DNA from: Collinsella sp.
GTDB lineage: Bacteria; Actinomycetota; Coriobacteriia; Coriobacteriales; Coriobacteriaceae
DNA: 10,776 nt
Direction: 5' to 3'
NCBI GenBank assembly: GCA_018376905.1
Contig: JAHAAK010000056.1
Location: 1 to 10,776, forward strand
In this document: positions 1-8,154 of the stretch, one piece after another
How positions within the stretch are numbered: the first letter of the stretch is position 1
Layout: each line of letters starts with the position of its first letter
Notes under the pieces: model-generated
Database searches by the model: none
What the model was told of the DNA's origin: nothing
Seen by the model: only the letters and a program-made list of their open reading frames with translations
Made by a program: the position numbers and the translations under genes

Positions 1-30
1 AGCCCGTGGGAGGCCAGGGCGCCGCTGACC
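1..30 (+). rRNA. rrf: 5S ribosomal RNA, 3' end only (partial)
   Basis: The first 30 bases read like the 3' arm of bacterial 5S rRNA: a CCCGTGGGAG block, then GGGCGCCGC close to the 3' terminus. This resembles the conserved 5S ending in which GUGGGAGAGUAGG is followed by a CGCCGCC-type strand of the terminal helix. No reading frame here gives a convincing protein tail, and a strong factor-independent terminator follows about 37 bases later, as expected at the end of an rRNA operon. The identification is from recalled consensus, and the rest of the gene lies outside the window, so pairing of the terminal helix cannot be tested. Confidence 0.62.
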
Positions 31-66
31 GGTGGACGGCACCGAGCCGTCAATCGACTTGAAGAA

Positions 67-96
67 GGGGGAGGCCTCGCGGCCTCCCCCTTTTTT
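67..96 (+). terminator. Strong intrinsic terminator, probably of an rRNA operon
   Basis: A perfect 10-bp stem (67-76 GGGGGAGGCC with 81-90 GGCCTCCCCC) encloses a TCGC tetraloop and is followed by six T residues (91-96). It lies just after the putative 5S rRNA end and points along the plus strand. Nothing else is visible between it and the end of the minus-strand gene at 164. Confidence 0.92.
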
Positions 97-163
97 GCGC
101 TAACACTTCACAATGTAGTTGCATTTCACCTGTAACCCGATTGGGCTTATGGGTAATGAGCTT

Positions 164-631
164 TTATTTAAAGACAATAAATCGAATAACAAGGGCAACT
201 GCTATGGCCACAATGATCAAAAGCAGGATTGTCAGTCGATGCTGCTTGCGTCGTTTGCTTGACGAAACGAAGATTGATTTTCCCTGTTTTGGCGTTTCGA
301 GATAACGAGCCGAATGCGTTAAGGTTTGCTTAGGTCGGGGGCCTCTTTGCTGCCGAGTTATGGGCGTTTTCGCCGGGTCGTCATTGATTGCGCTGTTTTT
401 TGATAACGGTGCATCTTTCAGATATACGGGATCGCTCGATGCGACGCCCATATGCTTACGCCCCGTTTGGGCATCCTCGAGCGTTTGATATCGATTTCTC
501 GTCACATACTCGGGCTCTGGATCATTAATGGGCTCTTGCGAGATGTGGGGGCGATGGAACCGTGGCGGCTGCGTGGAAGTATTTTCCCCCTGCGTCGGCA
601 TAAACATATTGTTCTGGTTTTGGTCGTCCAT
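164..631 (-). CDS. Small tail-anchored membrane protein of unknown function (155 aa)
   Basis: I do not recognise this protein. Residues 1-125 are polar and probably disordered, rich in Gln, Asn, Pro, Thr and Arg, with no cysteine and no catalytic motif I can see. A basic cluster (SSSKRRKQHR, about 123-132) precedes one hydrophobic segment (about 133-154) that ends at the C terminus. The architecture is therefore a cytoplasmic N-terminal region with a C-terminal membrane anchor; the positive-inside rule supports this. The start is the ATG complementary to 629-631, preceded on the minus strand by AAAGGG six bases away and by a TACAAT hexamer 39 bases upstream. The gene is transcribed alone, divergent from hsp20 and facing the rRNA terminator. 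Sampled stretches are near 45% G+C, visibly lower than its GC-rich neighbours, which may indicate weak constraint or acquisition. It is probably a real gene; its function is unknown. Confidence 0.68.
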   Translation of the reverse strand: MDDQNQNNMFMPTQGENTSTQPPRFHRPHISQEPINDPEPEYVTRNRYQTLEDAQTGRKHMGVASSDPVYLKDAPLSKNSAINDDPAKTPITRQQRGPRPKQTLTHSARYLETPKQGKSIFVSSSKRRKQHRLTILLLIIVAIAVALVIRFIVFK

Positions 632-670
632 GATGCCCTTTAGCTCGTTACCAACAACGTGTATGCGCTC

Positions 671-676
671 ATTGTA
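671..676 (-). promoter_or_regulatory. Putative -10 box (TACAAT) for the tail-anchored protein gene
   Basis: On the minus strand the hexamer reads TACAAT and lies 39 bases before the start codon at 631. The same hexamer occurs at similar distances before four other genes in the window. No convincing -35 element lies 16-18 bases upstream. Confidence 0.4.
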
Positions 677-751
677 AGCCCCTTGTTATTTGTAGCTGGG
701 GACATACTCGTTATTTAAGCTCTGGTTCAAAGAACCTTAACCTTCCAAAAA

Positions 752-772
752 CCTGAGTCTTACGCACTTAGA
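752..772. promoter_or_regulatory. HAIR-like inverted repeat, possible HspR operator for hsp20
   Basis: CCTGAGT (752-758), a 7-base spacer and ACTTAGA (766-772) resemble the HspR-binding HAIR consensus CTTGAGT-N7-ACTCAAG. I count 6 of 7 matches in the left half, 4 of 7 in the right, and the exact spacer length. A second ACTCAAA half-site lies at 790-796, with a CTTATAGT-like partner at 777-784. HspR control of an Hsp20-family gene through HAIR is established for mycobacterial acr2. This site is 136 bases upstream of the hsp20 start, so its role is uncertain. Confidence 0.3.
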
Positions 773-796
773 TATGCTTATAGTACTGGACTCAAA

Positions 797-845
797 AAAC
801 TTTATAGTCGATGTATATATGAGCACCGGGTGGGCATATATAAGA
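797..845 (+). promoter_or_regulatory. AT-rich promoter region of hsp20
   Basis: This stretch is strikingly AT-rich for the window and holds several TATA-type hexamers: TATAGT at 803-808, TATATATG near 814-821 and TATATAAG ending at 844. TATAAG at 839-844 would give a leader of about 57 bases before hsp20. No clear -35 box lies at the expected distance from any of them, so which one is used cannot be decided from sequence. Confidence 0.4.
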
Positions 846-908
846 GCGTCAAAAGAAGTCCCAGTCACCTAGAAGATGGCTCGGCAGTCCTATAAAGGAG
901 TGGTAAAC

Positions 909-1340
909 ATGGCAAGCATGGTTCCTTATCGTTCGGTTTTTGGCGTTCGTCCCTCTGCAAGCTCGCTGTTCGATCTGTTTGATGATATGAGCGACCTAGC
1001 GAACAACTCGATTGCCTCTAAGGCGTTCCCCGTTGACGTTGAGGATAAGGGCGATGGCTATGAGGTCAAGGCTTATCTGACCGGCGTCGCCAAGGACGAT
1101 ATCGATGTCGAGCTTAACGAGGGCCGTCTGTCCATTAGCGTGAATGTCGAGGAAGACGAGGAGAACGAGGGCAAGAACTTCCTGCAGAAGGAGTTCAGCT
1201 CGTACAGCGCGACGCGTGGCGTGTATCTTAAGGACGCTTCGAGCGAGGGCCTCTCGGCTAAGTACGCTGACGGCATCCTGACCGTTACGGTTCCCAAGAT
1301 CGTCGAGAAGAAGAACGTTACGAAGATCTCCATCGACTAA
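909..1340 (+). CDS. hsp20: Small heat-shock protein, Hsp20/alpha-crystallin family (143 aa)
   Basis: This is an ATP-independent holdase chaperone of the cytoplasm that binds unfolding proteins until ATP-dependent chaperones refold them. The alpha-crystallin domain spans about residues 40-132. It opens with FPVDVEDKGDGYEVKAYLTGV and ends with the diagnostic A-x(3)-D-G-I-L-T-V block (A117 to V126). A C-terminal I-x-I motif (I140, I142), used for oligomer assembly in the family, is present. The N-terminal arm (residues 1-39) has the usual FDLFDDM amphipathic stretch. Length is typical. The start is ATG 909 because AAGGAG (895-900) lies 8 bases upstream; an in-frame ATG at 876 would place that Shine-Dalgarno inside the gene. 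The gene is monocistronic, ends in a terminator and is preceded by an AT-rich promoter with a possible HspR site. Confidence 0.95.
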   Translation: MASMVPYRSVFGVRPSASSLFDLFDDMSDLANNSIASKAFPVDVEDKGDGYEVKAYLTGVAKDDIDVELNEGRLSISVNVEEDEENEGKNFLQKEFSSYSATRGVYLKDASSEGLSAKYADGILTVTVPKIVEKKNVTKISID

Positions 1341-1371
1341 CTTCGTTGGTGTTCTGCACTATTAAAAGACA

Positions 1372-1415
1372 ACAAAAGGGGCTGGGAAGCGATTCCCGGC
1401 CCCTTTTGTTTTATT
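1372..1415. terminator. Bidirectional intrinsic terminator between hsp20 and the walJ-like gene
   Basis: A 17-bp stem (1372-1388 with 1393-1409, one G-T wobble) closes a GCGA (GNRA-type) tetraloop. It is followed by a T-rich tract on the plus strand (TTTTGTTTTATT from 1404) and preceded by an A-rich tract that gives the minus strand its T-run. It lies between two convergent genes, 31 bases after hsp20 and just beyond the stop of the MBL-fold gene, so it can serve both. Confidence 0.92.
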
Positions 1416-1422
1416 GAGCGGT

Positions 1423-2232
1423 CTATACAATGGTTGTCGGTTGATACTGGCTTGCGGGGCGTATCGAGAGATTTCGCGATCCTTGGAGAAGGGTGGCGGA
1501 GCTGCCGACCTCGTCATCCAGGGTTGCGGCTAGAGCTTTGGCATAGCTTTTGACGGTAAGACTCGGGCGATTGTTATCTTGGCTGATATGCATGGCAATG
1601 AGCTGTTCGGTGCGATCGGTAACAAGCTCGCGTGCGGCTTCGGCGGCCTGATCGTTGGACAGATGCCCTTTTGTAGATAGGATGCGCTCCTGAAGAAAGC
1701 GGGGATATTCTCCCTCGCGCAGCATGGTCACATCGTGGTTGCTTTCGAGCGCGAGGACTCGACAATCTTTGAGGGTGTTCATGGCCTGGCTCGATAGCTC
1801 TCCGGTGTCGGTGGCAAAGCCGATGGAATCATCGAGGGCGTCGAATCGATAGCCGACTGGATTTATGACATCGTGTGATGTTGAGTAGGTTTGCACCTGG
1901 ATGCCGGCAATGGATAGGGTGTCACCGGGATCGAATTCCTCGACAGGCAGATGCGAAAGATTTTCTTTGCTCGAAAGTGTGCCCATGCTGGCAAAGAGGG
2001 GGCCGTGCCAGTGCTTGCACCAGACATCGAGGCCCTTGATGTGATCGGTATGCTCATGAGTAATGAGAAGAGCCGAGACGTTGTCTGCCGAGAGCCCCAG
2101 TTCTGTCATGCGCTTTAATGTCTCGCGGCGAGAAAGACCGCCGTCAATCATGATGAGCCCCCGGGGGCCTTCGATGAGCGCGCAGTTGCCTTTTGAGCCG
2201 CTGCCAAGGATATGAAGGTGCAGACGAGACAT
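1423..2232 (-). CDS. MBL-fold metallohydrolase, WalJ/YycJ-like (269 aa)
   Basis: This is a cytoplasmic metallo-beta-lactamase-fold phosphodiesterase/nuclease related to Bacillus YycJ (WalJ). Visible family marks are an N-terminal LGSGSKGN (residues 9-16), HEHTDH metal motif (59-64), TSHD (118-121), TDTGE (141-145), ESNHD (163-167), GHLSN (189-193) and a late HISQDNN (H215). Together these supply the expected two-metal ligand set. Length matches the family, about 265 aa. The open frame extends upstream to 2313, but residues there do not resemble the family and would overlap tilS. ATG at 2230-2232 places the LGSGSKGN strand correctly; its ribosome binding site (GGA, about 8 bases away) is weak. 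In Firmicutes the gene sits beside the walRK two-component genes; here it stands alone, divergent from tilS. YycJ-type proteins have been linked to DNA exonuclease activity, so a DNA-repair role is possible but inferred. Confidence 0.9.
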   Translation of the reverse strand: MSRLHLHILGSGSKGNCALIEGPRGLIMIDGGLSRRETLKRMTELGLSADNVSALLITHEHTDHIKGLDVWCKHWHGPLFASMGTLSSKENLSHLPVEEFDPGDTLSIAGIQVQTYSTSHDVINPVGYRFDALDDSIGFATDTGELSSQAMNTLKDCRVLALESNHDVTMLREGEYPRFLQERILSTKGHLSNDQAAEAARELVTDRTEQLIAMHISQDNNRPSLTVKSYAKALAATLDDEVGSSATLLQGSRNLSIRPASQYQPTTIV

Positions 2233-2246
2233 AAGATTCCAAAGGA

Positions 2247-2252
2247 TACAAT
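2247..2252 (+). promoter_or_regulatory. Putative -10 box (TACAAT) for the tilS-hpt-ftsH cluster
   Basis: TACAAT lies 28 bases before the tilS start, in the 48-base gap to the divergent MBL-fold gene. No good -35 hexamer is seen 16-18 bases upstream, a region that overlaps the 5' end of the divergent gene. Confidence 0.4.
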
Positions 2253-2280
2253 GGGTGCGAACGAATAGAGGAGGAAGCAA

Positions 2281-3822
2281 ATGCCAACGGTATCTCAGCA
2301 TTATGGACACCATGCTGCATCGTGGGCTGATGATAAAGCTCTGGCAACGCGGCAGACGGCTGCCCCCGTGGTGCTCATGGTATCAGGTGGTGCGGACTCG
2401 ACGGCTTTGTTCCTTATGGCGTGCACATCAAAGTTGGATATTCAGGATGGGCGTGGTGTAGCTCCCATCGCGCGCGAGCGACTGCACGTGCTGCATGTGA
2501 ACCATCATCTGCGCGGTGAGGCATCCGATGGCGACGAGGCCTTTGTGCGCGGCCTATGCGCACAATATGGCTTGCCGCTGTGTGTTGAGCATGCCTATTT
2601 TGATGATGAATCGGGCAATATCGAGGCGGCTGCCCGCGAGGTGCGCTATGCCGCGGCGCGGAGGTATGTCCGCGAGCTCTGCGCCCAGACGGGGGCACCG
2701 CGAACGGCGGCTCGTATCTGCACCGCGCACACGTCTTCGGATCGCGCGGAAACGTTTTTGATGAACGCGATTAAGGGTTCGGGGCCCGCTGGTCTATCGA
2801 GCATTCCTCGCCGGAGGAATATCGTGGTGCGTCCCTTGCTCGACCTGACTCATGATGAGCTCGTGGGCTATCTGCAGGTGCATGGTCAGCCGTGGCGAGA
2901 GGACGAGAGCAACGAGGACGTGTCGTACTTGCGAAACTACGTGCGCCATCGAGTGATACCGGTGGTGGCGCAGCGCAACGCGAGCGTCTGTAAGACGATT
3001 GGCGCCGCTTGTGAAATTCTGGGCGACGAAGACGCCTTTCTTTCCCAGCTTTCCGCACAGGCGTTTCGAAGCTGCCTGCGCAAGGAGGCGGCGGGTGCAC
3101 TGGTCCTTGACGCTCGCCGACTGGCCGCGGCCGAGGTGGTGATTGCCCGGCGCATGGTGCGACTGGCAATTAAGCGTATCGACCCCGACGCTCGCCCGGA
3201 GATGCGGCATGTGGAGCGCGTGCTTGCCTGTGTCGCCGAAGGCTCGGGTTCGGTCACGCTGCCGGCGGGAATCGATGCGCGCGTGGAGTTTGGCATGCTG
3301 TCATTCAAGGCCCCGGCGGCGCGCGAGGGGTTAGTTGCCGATTGGGTCACCGTTCCCGGTCGATTGCCGCTGGGGGCGGGCCGCATCCTGGTGGCAGAGC
3401 CGATAGCCGTCGAGCCGGGGTGTGATATTGTGCGCCGTGCCCGCGAACTTGCGGGTGCCGGAGGGGTGGTCGCTATGGTGGATGCCGCGACGCTGGGCTT
3501 TGCCGATCGCGATAGCGAACGGATGCTCGCCGGCTCGCGCGGGGAGATTCCCGCCGAGGCGCGTTTGGCGCGTCTGTGGGTAGACGGTCCCGCGCCGGGG
3601 GATGTGATGTGTCCGTTGGGCATGAGTGGGCGAAGTAAGAAGGTGTCCGACCTGCTCAACGAGGCTCGTATTCCCGTCTCTGAGCGCGCAGGCGTTCCTG
3701 TGGTGAGAACGGCTCCGGGAGGTGCCGTGGTATGGGTCGCAGGCGTTCGCACGGACGAGCGTTTTAAATGCACGGCCGCAACGCGCGTGGCGTATCTGCT
3801 TCGTGTGGTCGATGCGGAATAG
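2281..3822 (+). CDS. tilS: tRNA(Ile)-lysidine synthase (513 aa)
   Basis: TilS uses ATP and lysine to convert C34 of the AUA-reading tRNA-Ile to lysidine, which changes both its codon and its charging specificity. The N-terminal PP-loop ATPase is clear: SGGADS at 35-40, HVNHHLRG at 72-79, an AHTSSDRAET block at 149-158 and RNYVRHRVIP at 218-227. The C-terminal TilS domain carries the RSKKVSDLLNEARIP block (K453, K454) followed by SERAGVPVV. The AH-x-x-x-D block normally reads close to AHHxDDQxET, so T151, S153 and R155 deviate; with a conserved fold around it I take this as lineage variation. The start at 2281 has a strong AGAGGAGG site nearby. About 20 extra N-terminal residues precede the PP-loop strand. 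It is the first gene of the tilS-hpt-ftsH order common in Gram-positive bacteria. Confidence 0.96.
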   Translation: MPTVSQHYGHHAASWADDKALATRQTAAPVVLMVSGGADSTALFLMACTSKLDIQDGRGVAPIARERLHVLHVNHHLRGEASDGDEAFVRGLCAQYGLPLCVEHAYFDDESGNIEAAAREVRYAAARRYVRELCAQTGAPRTAARICTAHTSSDRAETFLMNAIKGSGPAGLSSIPRRRNIVVRPLLDLTHDELVGYLQVHGQPWREDESNEDVSYLRNYVRHRVIPVVAQRNASVCKTIGAACEILGDEDAFLSQLSAQAFRSCLRKEAAGALVLDARRLAAAEVVIARRMVRLAIKRIDPDARPEMRHVERVLACVAEGSGSVTLPAGIDARVEFGMLSFKAPAAREGLVADWVTVPGRLPLGAGRILVAEPIAVEPGCDIVRRARELAGAGGVVAMVDAATLGFADRDSERMLAGSRGEIPAEARLARLWVDGPAPGDVMCPLGMSGRSKKVSDLLNEARIPVSERAGVPVVRTAPGGAVVWVAGVRTDERFKCTAATRVAYLLRVVDAE

Positions 3823-3873
3823 CATCCCACGCCAGCTATTCTGTGCGACGTTGACGGTATTCCCGCGCTGATG

Positions 3874-3904
3874 GCGTACGGGCTGGAAAATATACCCCGT
3901 GCGC
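3874..3904. repeat. Inverted repeat just upstream of the hpt -10 element
   Basis: GCGTACGGG (3874-3882) can pair with CCCGTGCGC (3896-3904), giving nine pairs with one T-G wobble around a 13-base AT-rich loop. It directly abuts the extended -10 element at 3905-3913. There is no T-run after it, so it is not a terminator of tilS. It could be an operator or a chance repeat. Confidence 0.35.
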
Positions 3905-3913
3905 TGCTAAAAT
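3905..3913 (+). promoter_or_regulatory. Putative extended -10 promoter for hpt (TGCTAAAAT)
   Basis: TGC directly followed by TAAAAT forms an extended -10 motif, which can work without a good -35 box. It lies 56 bases before the hpt start, inside the 147-base gap after tilS. It would let hpt-ftsH be transcribed separately from tilS. Confidence 0.45.
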
Positions 3914-3969
3914 GTGAAGTTCGCGTCCATACGGCGGTGTGTGGGCGATAAGCACAAGAAAGGGTTGTC

Positions 3970-4518
3970 ATGGCTTCTCAACATCCGGATATCGAGAAGG
4001 TTCTGTTTACGCAGGAGGATATCGACGGTATCGTCTCTCGCCTAGGCGAGCAGATTACTCGCGACTACGCGGGTAAGGATCTGGTGCTGATTGCGGTCCT
4101 GCGCGGCGCCGTGGTCTTTATGGGCGACCTGATGCGCAAGATCGAGCTGCCGACCAACATCGATTTCATGGCTGTTTCGAGCTATGGCGACGGTGTGAAG
4201 TCCTCGGGTATCGTGCGTATCATTAAGGACCTGGATATCGACATCCGCGGTCGCGACGTGCTGATCGTCGAGGACATTCTGGACTCGGGCCTGACGCTCA
4301 AGTATCTGATGAAGAACCTCGAGAGCCGCAAGCCCGCTTCTCTGGAGGTCGCCGCCTTCCTGTGGAAGGACGTTGAGGACCGTACCTCGGCCATCACGCC
4401 CAAGTATGTTGGAACCCATTGCCCCGATGCCTTTGTGGTGGGCTACGGCCTCGACTATGCCGAGCGCTATCGTAACCTTCCGTATCTGGGCATTTTGAAA
4501 CCGGAGGTTTATTCGTAA
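3970..4518 (+). CDS. hpt: Hypoxanthine phosphoribosyltransferase (182 aa)
   Basis: This is a purine salvage enzyme that joins hypoxanthine (often also guanine) to PRPP, giving IMP or GMP and pyrophosphate in the cytoplasm. The type I phosphoribosyltransferase signature VEDILDSGLTL is at residues 100-110. The family's LRG loop is at 44-46 and the SSYG flexible-loop motif at 70-73. The purine-binding region (FVVGYGLDY) and the C-terminal YRNLPYLG are also present. Length is typical (about 180 aa). AAAGGG lies six bases before the ATG. The stop TAA is one base from the ftsH ATG, and the ftsH Shine-Dalgarno (GGAGG, 4503-4507) lies inside the hpt coding end, so the two genes are probably translationally coupled. 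The hpt-ftsH pairing is widely conserved in Gram-positive bacteria. Confidence 0.97.
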   Translation: MASQHPDIEKVLFTQEDIDGIVSRLGEQITRDYAGKDLVLIAVLRGAVVFMGDLMRKIELPTNIDFMAVSSYGDGVKSSGIVRIIKDLDIDIRGRDVLIVEDILDSGLTLKYLMKNLESRKPASLEVAAFLWKDVEDRTSAITPKYVGTHCPDAFVVGYGLDYAERYRNLPYLGILKPEVYS

Positions 4519-4519
4519 G

Positions 4520-6658
<2,139 letters not shown>

Positions 6659-6669
6659 CCTTTGTGGCG

Positions 6670-6708
6670 AAAGCCTCTGCGGGGAAACCTGCGGAGGCTT
6701 TTTCTTTT
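6670..6708 (+). terminator. Intrinsic terminator after ftsH
   Basis: A 14-bp stem (6670-6683 with 6688-6701, two G-T wobbles) closes a GAAA tetraloop and runs into a TTTTTCTTTT tract (6699-6708). It begins 11 bases after the ftsH stop codon and ends the tilS-hpt-ftsH transcript. Confidence 0.93.
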
Positions 6709-6727
6709 GAGCGATATGGGGCCACCC

Positions 6728-6787
6728 GTTGATTGGGGACAGACTTAAATGAGTGTTTTCACGCATTTAAGTCTGTCCCCAATCAAC
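6728..6787. repeat. 60-base near-perfect palindromic element
   Basis: Two perfectly complementary 24-base arms (6728-6751 and 6764-6787) flank a 12-base centre. After one A-G mismatch the centre pairs three more bases (GTG/CAC) around a TTTT loop. Each arm carries GGGGACAGACTTAAAT or its complement, a word I recall from dispersed extragenic palindromes near REP-associated Y1 transposases in several phyla; that recollection is unverified. The element sits between the ftsH terminator and the aminotransferase promoter, with no T-tract, so it is not a simple terminator. No transposase gene lies nearby. Perfect arms imply recent insertion or active conservation. Confidence 0.85.
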
Positions 6788-6817
6788 ATTGCTGCGGCGC
6801 TTTGCCCGACTAAAGCG

Positions 6818-6823
6818 TACAAT
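6818..6823 (+). promoter_or_regulatory. Putative -10 box (TACAAT) for the aminotransferase gene
   Basis: GCGTACAAT places TACAAT 24 bases before the start at 6848. The 9-base word GCGTACAAT recurs before the PHP gene (8152-8160). No recognisable -35 element is present at the normal distance. Confidence 0.42.
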
Positions 6824-6847
6824 ACCGCCTATGCGAAAGGGGAACAG

Positions 6848-8032
6848 ATGATCAACGAAACCATGTATGCTCGCGGTGCGGAAAGCTCCATCATCCGCGA
6901 GATTTTTAGCTATGGCCTTGAGCGTAAGGCGCAAATCGGCGCGGAAAACGTGTTCGATTTCTCGCTGGGCAACCCGAGCGTTCCGGCGCCCGCTGCCGTG
7001 ACGGAGTCCATCAAAAAGGCGCTTGAACTGCCGAGTGACCAGCTGCACGGCTATACGCCCGCTCCGGGCCTGCCGCAATGTCGAGCGGCCGTCGCCGAAT
7101 CGCTCAACCGCCGCTTTGGTACGAGTTATGAGGGCAAGGATGTCTTTATGACCGTGGGCGCCGCGGCTTCGCTCACCTGCACGCTCAACGCCGTTACGAA
7201 CCCGGGCGATGAGGTTATCGTCATTGCACCGTACTTCCCGGAGTATCGCGTGTGGATTGAGAAAGCCGGCTGTACGTGTGTCGAGGCGCTCGCCAATGAA
7301 GATACGTTCCAGCTGAGTGTGGACAACGTGCTCAAGGCGATTACCGATAAGACGACTGCCGTCATCATCGACTCGCCGAATAACCCGACCGGCGCCGTGT
7401 ATACGCGCGACACGCTGACGCGACTGGCCAGTGTTTTACGCGAGGTCAACGCCAAGCGCGATCCCGAGAACCCGATTATGCTCATCTCGGATGAGCCGTA
7501 TCGCGAGATTGTCTATGGCGCCGAGGTGCCTTGGGTGCCCTCGATCTACGAGCACACCATCGTGTGCTACTCGTATTCCAAGTCGCTTTCGCTACCGGGC
7601 GAGCGCGTGGGGTGGATCATAGTTCCCAATACGAATCCTCAGGCGGCTCGTCTAATGCCCGCTGTTGCCGGTGCCGCCCGTACGCTGGGCTTCGTGTGCG
7701 CGCCGGCGCTCTTCCAGCGCGTAATTATCGACTGCATCGATGAGCCGAGTGACGTTGAGGCCTATGCACGCAACCGCACGGCGCTTACCGGTGCATTGGC
7801 GGAGTACGGCTACACGTATGTTGAGCCGGATGGCGCGTTCTACCTGTGGGTGAAGGCGCTGGAGCCCGATGCGAACGCCTTCTGCGAGCGCGCGAAGAAG
7901 TATGAGCTGCTCGCGGTGCCCTCGGACAGCTTTGGCATGCCGGGCTGGTTCCGCTTGGGCTACTGCGTGAGCTACGAAACGATTGTCAATTCGCTACCCG
8001 CTTGGAAACAGTTGGCGGACGAGTATCGTTAA
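6848..8032 (+). CDS. Pyridoxal-phosphate-dependent aminotransferase, class I/II (394 aa)
   Basis: This is a cytoplasmic fold-type I transaminase that moves an amino group between an amino acid and a 2-oxo acid through PLP. Visible marks are FDFSLGNPSVPAP near the N terminus, SPNNPTG (176-182, N179 contacting PLP), SDEPYRE, the PLP-binding lysine K245 in SYSKSLSLPGERVGW, and the substrate-carboxylate arginine R369 in WFRLGY. Length is typical. The frame is open upstream to 6749, but those codons run through the palindromic element. ATG 6848 is chosen because AAAGGGG (6836-6842) lies five bases before it and family similarity begins there. It resembles proteins often labelled aspartate aminotransferase in anaerobic Gram-positives, but substrate cannot be read from sequence. 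It is likely monocistronic, or partly co-transcribed with the PHP gene downstream. Confidence 0.93.
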   Translation: MINETMYARGAESSIIREIFSYGLERKAQIGAENVFDFSLGNPSVPAPAAVTESIKKALELPSDQLHGYTPAPGLPQCRAAVAESLNRRFGTSYEGKDVFMTVGAAASLTCTLNAVTNPGDEVIVIAPYFPEYRVWIEKAGCTCVEALANEDTFQLSVDNVLKAITDKTTAVIIDSPNNPTGAVYTRDTLTRLASVLREVNAKRDPENPIMLISDEPYREIVYGAEVPWVPSIYEHTIVCYSYSKSLSLPGERVGWIIVPNTNPQAARLMPAVAGAARTLGFVCAPALFQRVIIDCIDEPSDVEAYARNRTALTGALAEYGYTYVEPDGAFYLWVKALEPDANAFCERAKKYELLAVPSDSFGMPGWFRLGYCVSYETIVNSLPAWKQLADEYR

Positions 8033-8049
8033 AAGTAAAGCGCTCTGCC

Positions 8050-8055
8050 TACAAT
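8050..8055 (+). promoter_or_regulatory. Possible upstream -10 box (TACAAT) for the PHP gene
   Basis: TACAAT lies 17 bases after the aminotransferase stop. Transcription from it would start near 8062, immediately before the hairpin at 8067-8097, giving a leader of about 135 bases for the PHP gene. There is no clear -35 box. Confidence 0.28.
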
Positions 8056-8066
8056 GTTTTACGTGA

Positions 8067-8097
8067 AACGGGGTTTGGTGTTAAGCCGGACCCCGTT
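8067..8097 (+). other. Leader hairpin upstream of the PHP phosphatase gene
   Basis: AACGGGGTTTGG (8067-8078) pairs with CCGGACCCCGTT (8086-8097), giving 12 pairs including two T-G wobbles with a 7-base TGTTAAG loop. No T-run follows on the plus strand, so it is a poor intrinsic terminator for the aminotransferase. It may be a 3'-end stabilising stem for that mRNA or a 5' leader structure for the next gene. Confidence 0.45.
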
Positions 8098-8154
8098 GTC
8101 ATGGACGTTGTGTCTTTGGGATGGAGTGGTTTTACGACTATCGAAGGCTATGCG

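Noticed and set aside
3..62. Possible C-terminal end of a protein with stop TGA at 60-62
   Set aside because: The resulting peptide has no recognisable character and the same bases fit the 5S rRNA 3' end.
131..157. Short TAACCC/GGGTAA repeat after the rRNA terminator
   Set aside because: The pairing is only four to five bases with mismatches and no T-tract, so it is not credible as a terminator for the minus-strand gene.
876..908. Upstream in-frame ATG for hsp20
   Set aside because: The AAGGAG site at 895-900 lies between this ATG and ATG 909, and the extra residues do not resemble Hsp20 N termini.
2233..2313. N-terminal extension of the MBL-fold protein up to 2313
   Set aside because: It would overlap the tilS coding start, and the family sequence begins only at the ATG complementary to 2230-2232.
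2937..3971. 344-codon minus-strand frame opposite tilS
   Set aside because: Ser/Thr/Arg/Ala-rich shadow translation of a confidently identified gene, without motifs.
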